64,000 nucleotides of DNA from Metarhizium brunneum (lineage: Eukaryota; Ascomycota; Sordariomycetes; Hypocreales; Clavicipitaceae), in NCBI RefSeq assembly GCF_013426205.1, contig NC_089423.1, forward strand, positions 6,386,001 through 6,450,000, read 5' to 3'. This document shows positions 1 to 9,459 of this stretch, one piece after another; position 1 is the first letter of the stretch; every line of letters starts with the position of its first letter. The notes below the pieces were generated by a model that had not been told where the DNA came from, searched no databases, and saw only the letters and a program-made list of their open reading frames with translations. The position numbers and the translations under genes are program-made.

Positions 1-367
1 CGTACGTACATGCCATTATGGGCGTGTACAGAGGGTAGCCTGGCTAGTATGAAGGGAGACTGGGTAAAAGTTGCATGATTAGCACCCGACCAAGCCGAGG
101 AGACGCGGATGTTGGTGCCCTGAGCGGTCTGGTGCACAAGAGCTGGCAATGTTGAGTCAATGCGTGGCACAAGTACTCCGTAGAGCATAATAATAATACC
201 AGTGGGCGGGAGATTTTATGATTTTGCTCCAGAGCACAACAACAAGCCCCTCAGGCTCCATCCATCTAATCTCCGGATTCCTACAAACACCAAGAGCTCT
301 TCTTCGTCTTTTCGCCAACGCCGCCTCTATTACCTTTGACGACTTATCCGCCAGGAATTTTAATGGC

Positions 368-1348
368 TTAGAGCTTAGCAGCGCCACCAGCCCGACTCTG
401 CGCATCTTGAAAGAGGGTGCCGTTTAGATACTTGAACCCCGAGTCCACGGCAACCGTAACGACCGTCTTGCCGGGTCCTAATTCCTTGGCCAGCTGCAGA
501 GCAGCAACGACATTCAGCCCCGATGACGTCCCTACAAGAAGGCCCTCCTCCTTTGCGAGCCGGCGACAAATAGCGCGCGCCTGTTCCTCGTCGATGGCTC
601 GAACTTCATCATACAGATCCCGATTGAGGTGCTGTGCGACGAAACCCGGGGCAACACCCTCAACAGAATGTGTCCCCGTCACGCCCTGGGTCAGCAACGG
701 CGCCGACGCAGGTTCAAGAATGACAATCCGCGTCGACGGGGACTTTGACCTCAACACTCTCCCCACGCCCATGGCCATGCCGGCCGTGCCAACAGCTCCG
801 CAGAATGCGTCAATCCCCCCAGGAACCTGTTCAACCAACTCGTGGCCGATGCCCTCGTATCCAACCAGAGCGTCTCGATTGACGAACTGGTCGGTGAAGT
901 AATGGCCGTGCTCCCGGCCGATTTCCGCCGCCCGCTTGTTCATCGCAGGCAGCAAGTCTGGCGTCAGCTTTCCAGACGGACTGTGCGTAATGTCCAGGTC
1001 TGCTCCCAGCGCAGTCATCGACCGCAGCTTCTCCACGGCGACGGCGTCTGAGCAAAGAACTCGGAACCGATAGCCCTTTGCGGCGCAGACGAATCCCAGC
1101 GACGATCCGGTACTGCCGCCCGTGGCTTCAACCACCGTCATGCCGGCTTGGAGATCCCCGCGCTTCTCGGCTTCTTCAATCATGGATTTTGCCATTCTGT
1201 CCTTGTAGGACCCGGTAGGATTGTAGAACTCCAGTTTGATGTAGACGTTGGCGTATCCGGCCGGTACCACGTGCTTCAACTGCACCACGGGTGTTTTCCC
1301 AATTGCGTCCAAGATGGAGCCCATGGCAGCTGGCGCGTGTGATTGCAT
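368..1348 (-). CDS. PLP-dependent cysteine synthase-like enzyme
   Basis: Single-exon protein of about 326 residues, a fold-type II PLP enzyme of the cysteine synthase/cystathionine beta-synthase family. Seen: the N-terminal LDAIGKTPVVQL block, the Schiff-base lysine in NPTGSYKDR (about K49), and a glycine-rich loop ATGGSTGSSLG where classical O-acetylserine sulfhydrylases have TSGNTG. The C-terminal PLP-phosphate segment VGTSSGLN is also present. The length fits the catalytic core without CBS domains. The reading frame is open upstream to 1402, but only through a GTG, so the first ATG (1348) is preferred; an internal ATG at 1324 is equally possible. Likely role: beta-replacement on O-acetylserine or a related amino acid, in the cytosol or mitochondrion. 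The variant loop means the exact substrate is uncertain. Its upstream neighbour, a Zn2Cys6 regulator on the same strand, could control it, but nothing in the sequence proves that. Confidence 0.85.
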   Translation of the reverse strand: MQSHAPAAMGSILDAIGKTPVVQLKHVVPAGYANVYIKLEFYNPTGSYKDRMAKSMIEEAEKRGDLQAGMTVVEATGGSTGSSLGFVCAAKGYRFRVLCSDAVAVEKLRSMTALGADLDITHSPSGKLTPDLLPAMNKRAAEIGREHGHYFTDQFVNRDALVGYEGIGHELVEQVPGGIDAFCGAVGTAGMAMGVGRVLRSKSPSTRIVILEPASAPLLTQGVTGTHSVEGVAPGFVAQHLNRDLYDEVRAIDEEQARAICRRLAKEEGLLVGTSSGLNVVAALQLAKELGPGKTVVTVAVDSGFKYLNGTLFQDAQSRAGGAAKL

Positions 1349-2368
1349 GGTTTGGTGTGTTGTGAATTCAAGTGCACGATATGTATCTTGTACGTGAGAC
1401 ACCAGGAGCGGGAGGGAAAATACCTCTTCCCTCCCAGTCTATTAATTGATATACCTCAGCTTGTAAAGCAAAGGGCGTGAAACAGGCGGGAAAGCATTCA
1501 CGCCTTCTATCAACAGGCAGTGGAATGGTCGACACCCATTTGCAGAGAGAATCCACTTCAGTCTGTGGCTGCATATGTTTGCCTACCGGGTAGTTTACAC
1601 TAATCTGCTATTATTAAGTTTAAAAAAACTAGCATTTTAACTTGTCTTAATAATTTTTCAATTTTGATATATTTAAATAATTGACATCAGGTAAGGCCCA
1701 ATAGAAGCAACACAATGTAGCTAGCTACACCTAAGCCCAAGAACCGCAACAGACCAGACCACATCGCGATACGCCAGACACCAGCACACTAATATGCTAT
1801 CAATTGATGGTATATTGCGTGACGGCCGGGCACCTGATCTGGTTGAGTCTGGTCTGGTACTATTTGCCTCCTATTGTATCCTAATGGCATCCGTCACACG
1901 CATGCGCATCATTGTTGGCCATTAAAGAACTCATCAGTCCAATACCAGAATTCAAGTAAATATCGTACTGTATGCTGTTTAGGGAGTCTGGTTCATATCG
2001 ATTTTTGGCTTGGTGTGGGATGCTCCAAATACTCAGGTAGTTGGCCTTGGCCATGCATGGGCAAGTGCATCCCTACCCTTCTCCAGCCCCTAATACCTGG
2101 ACCGCCGTGACATGCAAAACGGCCGAGTCGTCTTGAATACATGGAGTACTGCGACGGGGAAATTCTTGAGCGGGCTGCTGGACTGTGGGATCGAAAGCCC
2201 CCGAAGGGCTCGCCCCTGCATCCGTTTGGTGTCGGTGCCGAGGGCATTCTTGAGCAGTAGACGCCGCTGCAAAATTGCTCTAGTAGACACGGAGTGGGCA
2301 GAAGTCCACGGTGAGTAATACTATATATGTACCTGGCAGGGTTGCTCTCACGCACTCAGCGGCAGAAG
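1349..2368. other. Intergenic region, AT-rich patch
   Basis: No credible gene is seen. Bases about 1600-1690 form an AT-rich patch with homopolymeric A and T runs. The part next to 1348 should hold the promoter of the cysteine-synthase-like gene. The part next to 2368 should hold the 3' end of the Zn2Cys6 regulator, whose last exon may run slightly further than annotated. Confidence 0.5.
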
Positions 2369-3900
2369 CTATCGCGAGACGGCCCTCACCGGCGCGCCGC
2401 GAGTCTGGTAACTCTCCACGCACTCGTCTGCAAGAGCCAGCCATCCCATGCACGCAGTGTACACCGGAAGCGAGTTTGCAATGCTCTCAGCCCCTGAAAA
2501 TCGTGCGTCGACAGCGTCTTGTATGAATATTCGCAGTCTAGCTACGCCAGAGCTCCTCTCCGTCATGGCCAGGGGGAGGTGTACAGCAGGCAGGACAGTC
2601 CCCATGGCCAGCATGGCCGTCTCGTAGTTTGCCATGTACAGGTAGAGCAAGAAGTCATTCGACAGGAACCGGTCTGGCGAACGGGGAACAAAGCGCAGCC
2701 AGTTGCGGATGGGGAACATGGTCGACAGCTGGTCCTCGAGCGACAGATGCTGCCAAGTTCGGTGGCGTACATTTTGAAGAAAGATGAGGAGCTCTCTCGC
2801 CGCAGACTCGAGCTCGCTATCCAGCTTGCACTTGCAAAGGCTGCGGATAGACGCGGCCGCTGATTCCAGGAGTCTTTGCCCTTGCCGCATCGGCTGCGGT
2901 GGGCTGTCTAGGGAGCCTTCGTCCCGTGGCTCGTTCACGGCGGAATGCAGACCTTGTACGGCGGCAAGGGACGCCTGGTTGTCTGCCGTGTACATGTATG
3001 GATGGAGAAACTGCGTGTGCCATGTGTCAGCCCAAGCTCAGTCTAGGCTCTTATCATGGTTCGCTTCTAGGGCCGTCCAACTTACGGCAAGCGTGCCTTT
3101 GAGATAACTACTGTACTCGGTTCTGCAGCAACGCAAGTCAGCGCGGTGCATTTCTTGGTTCGTGTCTTGTGCTTCTTACGGGTTTGGGCTGTACCACGCC
3201 ATCAGGATCGACGACGCGATGAGCCCTTGTGACATTTCTTGTTGGCGCTCGCGGCTCTGAGAGCGTATGCTTTGCATTTCTCGGACCATTCCCTGGATTG
3301 CAAGACCTCTAAAGCGGCTTTCTAACAAGGACATGCGAGATAGATTTGTGATGGTTCTTAAATGGCCCGCTCCGATGCTGCACAAGCAGTGCCTGAGATG
3401 TTCAAAGCTGCCAGCCATCGCAAGGAAGCTGTTGGGCGTTTGCTTGCCGTCAGCAGCCAGGGGCAAGACATCAACAACGAATGAATGACGTATTCGCCTA
3501 CCTTGAGAACTGGTTAGCGCCCACCAAGAACCCCTGTTCTACGGCCGGCATGATGCCTTTACGAATGACACATAGTTGATATAGCAAGGCCTCTGCCTCT
3601 GGCGGCGTCGGGTTCGGCCAGCCAAATTGAGATATCATGGACAGATAGTTCAGAGGCGAGGGTGTTCTGACTACGATCGAGGAGGCCGCAAGGGCTTCCT
3701 GGGGTGTACCATAGCTACAGCTGACGGGCTGGCCTCGTGTGAGAAGTCGTTGGCACTGAGTACTGGCAACCTGGTGAGCTGGGCTACTATGCCGGGGCCG
3801 GAGTGTCGAACCAACGTGGCTTGAGCTCGTCGCATTTCACCCGTCTCCTCCGACACGTGCTACAACCACTGCGCACCTTGCGGTGAGTCCGTTTCATCAT
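2369..3900 (-). CDS. Zn2Cys6 fungal transcription factor (five exons)
   Basis: Spliced by eye into exons 3812-3900, 3502-3762, 3180-3428, 3086-3122 and 2369-3010, giving about 425 residues. Exon 1 begins MMKRTHRKVR and encodes the first half of a binuclear zinc cluster (GCSTCRRRRVKCDELKPRC). Exon 2 supplies the second half (TQCQRLLTRGQPVSC), with an unusually long last loop: C-x2-C-x6-C-x6-C-x2-C-x11-C. Exon 3 carries SFEHLRHCLCSIGAGHL, typical of the middle region of sterol-uptake-control-like fungal regulators. The introns are 49, 73, 57 and 75 bases, with CTGAC or CTCAC branch-like sites, and all phases agree. An in-frame stop precedes the start ATG. Expected role: nuclear DNA-binding regulator; the target is unknown. 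The C-terminus is less sure because a GTGAGG donor lies near the last codons. Confidence 0.75.
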
Positions 3901-4419
3901 TCGGGTTGAATGGGGACATTAAGGCCGAAGGTTGAAGATGGATGACGCAGGAGGTTGTGATCGTCACACATTGCAGACCCGTTTATCCCGGCGTCACATG
4001 ACTAGACGTGTGTATAAACCCACGGAACATGTTCTCTACAAACTTTGTTTTCTTGAGCCTAGCTATTGGGAATAAACACGCAGATCAATCGCTTTCAGGA
4101 ATCGTGGCGCGCTATTTCCTCTCACTGCTTGCTACGAGCCGAGACTGGCTTGCTCCATTAGTCGTGCGAAGCTCTCACAACATCCGAAAGGCTTTAAAGG
4201 AGCAACGGTATCCGAAACCAACTTTCAGCTCATCCAACGTACTCGCGCCCCTACGTCTCCCTACTGAAAGTTCACGGGGCTGACGAGATTGAATAGAATG
4301 GAACGTGTTCCAAGGAATGAGAAGTTGCTGAAACCAGCTCCATGCTGTCCATTGCTCTGCCCTGCCCTGCCCCGGCCAAGCTCATCTCACATTTCCCGAG
4401 CAACAGGCCAACTCAGCAA
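3901..4419. other. Intergenic region
   Basis: About 0.5 kb between the start of the Zn2Cys6 regulator and the stop of the dehydrogenase-propeller fusion, both on the minus strand. It should contain the regulator promoter and the fusion gene terminator. No gene or distinct motif is seen. Confidence 0.4.
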
Positions 4420-6261
4420 CTAAAAGTACGCAAGCGCCAGGCCGGAAAGAGCTCCGACGCCGTCGTAGATCCGGGTCTTGTGTCCACCGTCCGCGTCGAG
4501 CCTGTACATGCTGCCGCCGAGGTCGGTCGCGTACACGTGCCCCTTTTTCAAGTCCAGCTTGACCGCGATGGCCTCGTGCAAATCGCGAGAAAGGAGCGTG
4601 TAGTCCCTGCCCGGCACGCTCGTGGCATTGCCCTGGACAGGCCTGGCCGCGTCGAGCCTTGCCGAGTTGATGCTATTCCCCGTGGGAAGCTCGCCCCTGT
4701 CGCTCCAGTAGAGCACGTTGGCGGCCTCGTCAATGTCCAGGTCGATGGGCTCCGGCAAGTTTTGGAACATGACCTCGATGTCCGTCCGGTTGCCGGCTCC
4801 TTCTCCCGGCAGGAAATCGATATTGGCCCGGAATATCCGCCCCTTGTTCCCCTTTGAAGGGCCCTTTTGAGTCCAGTAGAATTTACCCGTTGATGGCGAC
4901 ACGGCCACGCCAACACACCACCTCATCTGGTCGGCCTTTTCTTCGTCGTTCCGCCAGTCTCCGTTCTGGATGAGCGTTTCCAGGCCGAAGCCATCAAAGT
5001 TGCACCGCCAAATCTTGAGACCCTCCCGATCTCCGAAATAGATTTTGGAGTTCTTGTGGTCGATGGTGAGCTGCTTCGGGGTGTGGACCGAGCCGCGCGG
5101 AACAATCTCCTTGACATGACTCCCGTCGAGGTTGGAGCTGAAAACTGCGCCGTCTGGTTGAGACGGATTCCCCATGCTGGTCCAGAAGAGCTTCTTGGCC
5201 GAGGTTGAGATGTCAATACCGTCAGGCATGTGCTGGTTTGACACCAGAGTCCGAAAGGGCCTCCCGTCCGGCGAGCCAACCATGATGCGGCCTGCGTTCG
5301 GGGCATCAAGAGGGTTGGAAGCAGAGAGGCCAATATCGAGGACATAGAGGGTAGGATCGAGGATGTTGCCGCTGTCGCCGAAGTGGTGTGCTGGCCCAGT
5401 CGCCTGCTGGGGAGGAAGAAGCCCGCCCTTGGCAGACTTGGCTCCCAGTCGTCCCTCGTCGAGGAACTTTTGCAGGAACTTGAGAGGCTGGTCGGACAAC
5501 TTACGTTCCGCAACATAATGCTGCTCGATAAAGGCGACAGTGTCCAAGCCGATCTGGTCCATCATGGCCACCGGCCCGGTCTGACTTCCAGACCACATCT
5601 CGAGCCAGAGGCCATCCAGCTCTTGCGGTGTTGCCACACCCTCGGCGAGGATACTCAGGGCCTCGCGCTTGATAGCAGCCCACATGCGGTTGAAAATGAG
5701 ACCAGTGGACTCCTTGTGCGCCACGTAAGGATGCATACCGGTTTCTTTAAGCTTGTCCACTAGGAAGGGGAAGATGGTCTCGTCAGTCTCGCCGTCCGTC
5801 ATCAACTCGACGATGCGGTTTCCCGGCGGCATATAGTAGTGCATGTTCAGAACGCGCCGCCTCGTCTCTCTTTGGAGATGCCCAACCATTTCTCGAGACT
5901 TGTACGAGGACGAGTTGGAGGCAAGGAGGGCGTCTTGCGTCGTGAGCTTTTCTAGGTCGGCAAAGGTGGATATTTTCAGGTCCAGTTTCTCGGGGACCGC
6001 TTCGACAACCAGCCATGCCTTCTCGACAGCCTTTTCCAGGTCGTCCAGGGCCTGCACGGTGCCGCGCTTGGCCGAATCTGAGTAGTCCGACATGCTGGTG
6101 TTGCAGTACTGCACCGCTGCGGCCCTCTGCTCCGGGCTGGGATCGCGGATGACGACGTCGTAGCCGCTGGCCGCCCAGCTACAGGCTATTCGTCGACCCA
6201 AAACGCCGCCACCGAGTACGGCGACGACGCGGCCGACGGTTGAAGGTAGTTGGAAGCCCAT
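4420..6261 (-). CDS. 3-hydroxyacyl-CoA dehydrogenase fused to YWTD-type beta-propeller
   Basis: Single-exon protein of 613 residues with two distinct halves. Residues 1-285 are a 3-hydroxyacyl-CoA dehydrogenase: Rossmann loop VLGGGVLG (about 15-22), SN motif (115-116), MHYYMPP (140-146) at the place of the usual H-F-N-P, VEL glutamate (152) forming the His-Glu dyad, and IFNRMW (189-194) starting the C-terminal helical domain. Residues about 300-613 are a beta-propeller of LDL-receptor class B/SMP-30 type: repeated blades with KLFWTSMGN, KIYFGDREG, KFYWTQKGP, VLYWSDRGE and HVYATDLGG. The frame is open without a break, so the fusion is not an obvious assembly error. The dehydrogenase should act on a 3-hydroxyacyl-CoA or a similar hydroxy acid with NAD. 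The propeller has no signal peptide, so it is probably intracellular; its role is unknown. Confidence 0.88.
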   Translation of the reverse strand: MGFQLPSTVGRVVAVLGGGVLGRRIACSWAASGYDVVIRDPSPEQRAAAVQYCNTSMSDYSDSAKRGTVQALDDLEKAVEKAWLVVEAVPEKLDLKISTFADLEKLTTQDALLASNSSSYKSREMVGHLQRETRRRVLNMHYYMPPGNRIVELMTDGETDETIFPFLVDKLKETGMHPYVAHKESTGLIFNRMWAAIKREALSILAEGVATPQELDGLWLEMWSGSQTGPVAMMDQIGLDTVAFIEQHYVAERKLSDQPLKFLQKFLDEGRLGAKSAKGGLLPPQQATGPAHHFGDSGNILDPTLYVLDIGLSASNPLDAPNAGRIMVGSPDGRPFRTLVSNQHMPDGIDISTSAKKLFWTSMGNPSQPDGAVFSSNLDGSHVKEIVPRGSVHTPKQLTIDHKNSKIYFGDREGLKIWRCNFDGFGLETLIQNGDWRNDEEKADQMRWCVGVAVSPSTGKFYWTQKGPSKGNKGRIFRANIDFLPGEGAGNRTDIEVMFQNLPEPIDLDIDEAANVLYWSDRGELPTGNSINSARLDAARPVQGNATSVPGRDYTLLSRDLHEAIAVKLDLKKGHVYATDLGGSMYRLDADGGHKTRIYDGVGALSGLALAYF

Positions 6262-7603
6262 GGCTTGTGTTGGATCACGAATGGAAGCGCGAGGAGTGAG
6301 TTGGGTCGGAATTGAAGAGATCTGGGTACCAGATCCCGTATAGAAAGAGGCTACGGTGATGGTACGGTCCGCAGAGGGACATGGTTGAAACTTATATAAT
6401 CGGCAACGGGCAGCAAGTCTAGGGAGTTGCGTTGTGGCGTTGTCATTGCATCAATCATGGAGCCGTTGATAGGTACGACTCGTCCGTGTAAAGCTAAATC
6501 GAAGTCTTCCCATCTCCCTGATAAGGGATTATACGGCCGGCGCTATATTAGTGCAGATGGGATCTCTGCTTCGGAAGCACGGGGCGGCGACGCTTCGTCA
6601 TCCGTGGGCTGGCTGATGGGCCACGGGCAGCGGCAATTGCCCCCGGTTGCTGGCGAATGGACCAAACGAACAACATTGAACATTGAAGGCCCTGCATGTA
6701 CGTATTGACGTATGTAGTTTTGGGCGGTTCGCCCGGCTCGGCCAGCTCGGCCAGCACCGAAACTCAATGCGGTATCTGAAGGTGTGGAAAGGCAAGTGCC
6801 GAAACTGCCTGGTAGATCAATGCCTCGCAACGACTACGACTTCGTTCACGTACGGCCTAGCCACTCTGGGAATCAACGAATCGTATCCACAGATTCGAGC
6901 AGCATGTAAGCCCCGCCCTATCTGGCTACTCTCGGAATCATGTACTATTGTCCGCGGAATAAAATGACGTGTAAACGTCGATCTATCTACCACACGTGTA
7001 ATGCAACGCAACGACTTTGTTCCACCCAGACCAGGCTGTAACTGGCAACTGGTGACAGGAGTCTAGCTAGGTTGCCGCTTCGCGCTAGCTCGGCTCAAAT
7101 GGATGCACGATCTGATGGATCCTCTTGGCTTCGTTTATGCTCGGCCTAACCTGAAAAAGCAAACAAACAAAATCCAAGAGTTGGTACCCCCTACCATAAT
7201 GTGAATATGCGTGCCAAACGTCAAGTGGCATTGCCTCGGCAGTTTGCCATCCCAGAATAGGCACTACGTACGTGGCGAGCCCGATAATTCACGCAAAAGT
7301 GTTGCACTGATGCAATATCGACAAGTACCGAGCCGAGCTAGCCGGATGAGCCGATTGGCCCAACGGGCAAAGATAAAAAGATTGTTACCTGGTAATGCTT
7401 CAGACATCCGTGTCGGTTTAGTGAATCGCGATGCTAGAAAACTAGCTTCTCATCCAACTATAAAGGTGCACTGTCACGAACGGCTCTCCAAGACGCTGTT
7501 CCATTCGCATTGGGCCTTGCAGCAAGCATCATCTCCGTCACCCATCTTACTCGTGCCGTTCCATCCGAATTTGCCCTTATCTGTATCACAATCCCTCAAC
7601 ACC
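6262..7603. promoter_or_regulatory. Divergent promoter region of two dehydrogenase genes
   Basis: About 1.3 kb between the start codons of two diverging 3-hydroxyacyl-CoA dehydrogenase genes. A minus-strand TATA-like element (TATATAAG) lies near 6391-6398, about 130 bases upstream of the fusion gene. A plus-strand TATAAAG lies near 7458-7466, about 140 bases upstream of the other gene. No gene was recognised inside the spacer. Shared regulation is possible but not shown. Confidence 0.45.
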
Positions 7604-8667
7604 ATGTCCATCCGGACAGTGGGCGTGGTTGGCACCGGGGTAATCGGCTCCTCTTGGATAGGCCTGTTTCTAGCCCGCGGCCTCCAAGTCATTGTTTCCG
7701 ATCCTGCATCAGGCGCGGAGCAAAAGCTCGCAGCCTACCTCCAAGCCATCTGGCCGACCATGCAAAAGTCGGGCCTGGCACCGAATGCCGCATTGACCAA
7801 TTACCGCTTCGTGGGTGCACAATTCAAGCATCATTTTGCCAATGTCGACTTTGTCCAAGAGGTACCTGCTTCCACGTCTCGATCAGTCACCCATTCTAAT
7901 ATATGCGCACACTTGCGAAACAGAATGCGCCCGAACGCATCGAGTTGAAAACCGATATCCTTGGCGAGATAGACGCCGCGACTCGCCCAGACGTTGTCAT
8001 TGCGTCGTCTTCGTCCGGCATACCTAGTTCCCGGTTTATATCGAAATGTGCCGTCAACGCAGGGCGCGTGCTCATAGGACATCCCTTCAATCCTCCTCAT
8101 TTAATGCCGCTCGTCGAGGTAGTCCCCCACGCTGAGACGGCGGCAGCGAGCACGGAAACAGCCATGAACTTCTACAAGTCGCTGGGTCGAAAGCCCGTGC
8201 TTATTCGCCAGGAGATACCTGGCTTCGCGGCCAACCGTCTCCAGGCAGCGGTCTGCAATGAAGCATATAGCCTTGTGAGCCGCGGTGTTTTATCAGCACA
8301 GGATCTAGGCGAGTCGACTTGTGGTTTGACAACTTACCTGTGTACATGTTTGCTAACTCGTGAACCAGATACGTGTGTTACCAGTAGCCTTGGGCCGCGT
8401 TGGGCTGTTACCGGCCCGTTGCTGTCAAACGCCATGGGGGGCGGAGGCGGCACCGACGGCTTCAAGCATTTCCTGGAGCATTTGGGGCCTGCCACCAGGA
8501 GTTGGATGGACGATATGCAGGCTCATGCGTTTCAGTGGACTCCCGAGGGTCTCGCGACGCTGCGGGAGAGTGTTGCTAAAGAATTGCAGGGCAAGGATAC
8601 CAAGGAGCTGGAACGAAAAAGGGACCAGTGTCTTGTGGAAGTCCTCCGGGTCAAGGGTGACATGTAG
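7604..8667 (+). CDS. 3-hydroxyacyl-CoA dehydrogenase (carnitine/gulonate dehydrogenase-like)
   Basis: Three exons, 7604-7861, 7924-8308 and 8369-8667, give 313 residues, the usual length of stand-alone members. Seen: NAD loop VGVVGTGVIGSSW, IASSSSGIP, the catalytic GHPFNPPHLMPLVEVV with the His-Glu pair, PGFAANRLQ at the domain junction, and a C-terminal LGPRWAVTGP segment. These features match the L-gulonate 3-dehydrogenase/L-carnitine dehydrogenase/lambda-crystallin branch better than the mitochondrial beta-oxidation enzyme. No peroxisomal or mitochondrial signal is evident. Intron 1 is GT-AG. Intron 2 (8309-8368, 60 bases) appears to use a GC donor (AG/GCGAGT), with a perfect GCTAAC branch site and CAG acceptor. 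Removing it restores the family sequence QDLDTCVT. It pairs divergently with the dehydrogenase-propeller gene, which suggests a joint catabolic role. Confidence 0.85.
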
Positions 8668-9255
8668 ACTTGGACTAGATGCTTTTTTTCATATTTTACA
8701 CTAAGAGCTTTCTATTATCTGATTGGCCTTTAGCCCTAGCGCCAAGAGACCTTTTTATGCATGTGTATAATAGGGATAGATACTCTAGAAATAGCAAGCA
8801 AGTAAGTTGATTTATTTAATATAAAACGTGCCAAAAGTCAATTATATACGAATTCGCTTAAAGCTTATTACTTTATATAATAACAAACCTTTCACATTAA
8901 TATTATTCCAGGTCAAGTAGTAAATATCACGAAGCAAATGTGTAGATAAACAAGATACGATAGTACAAAGATATACACATGGTAATCTTTTACTGAAACA
9001 TCTAAATCTAGCATTTCGCAGCTGTGTACATGAACAATCCTCCTAGTTAACCATCTTTCGCAGCGCAATTCCAAAGTTTTTCTTTTTCTTCTTTTTTATA
9101 ACTGCTAAACCGGACCCAGTATCTACCGCAATTGTATCCCATGAAGGCTCATCAGGACTGGGAAAGTTAGCGATTGCATCAAATACCACAGAAAAAGGAC
9201 GACACATACCCGAACAACCAAGCAATCCTGAGAAACACGCCCACACGCGCCCTCC
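8668..9255. other. AT-rich intergenic region
   Basis: The stretch from about 8760 to 9010 is rich in A and T, with many TATA/TTAT words. It lies between the 3' ends of two convergent genes. No coding pattern is seen. Confidence 0.5.
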
Positions 9256-9459
9256 TTAGCACGCATCATCGGGGACTGGAGTGGAGGTAGGCTTAGGCTT
9301 GAGACGCTGGTCGTCGGGAAAGACGAAATCGTCAGAATATATCGGCCCGTCAGCCTGTCTGGGCTGAGCCTTATCGGCAAGGGCACCGGATTCCGGCGCC
9401 CGAGGAGCGGCGGCAACCAGCCCGATGCAAAGGGTAACGAGGGTGATAGAAAACTTCAT
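9256..9459 (-). CDS. Small secreted protein, unknown function
   Basis: A 67-residue protein starting MKFSITLVTL. The first 18 or so residues form a clean signal peptide ending in LVAAAPR. The mature part of about 49 residues is rich in Pro, Asp and Lys and ends in a single cysteine (VPDDAC). No second cysteine is present, so an intramolecular disulphide is unlikely. The frame is open upstream of this ATG, but the signal peptide fits this start. A minus-strand TATA run at about 9528-9534 lies some 70 bases upstream, a good promoter distance. No homologous family is recognised. It could be a cell-wall peptide, an effector-like protein or a short chance ORF; the signal peptide and TATA element favour a real gene. 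Confidence 0.55.
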   Translation of the reverse strand: MKFSITLVTLCIGLVAAAPRAPESGALADKAQPRQADGPIYSDDFVFPDDQRLKPKPTSTPVPDDAC

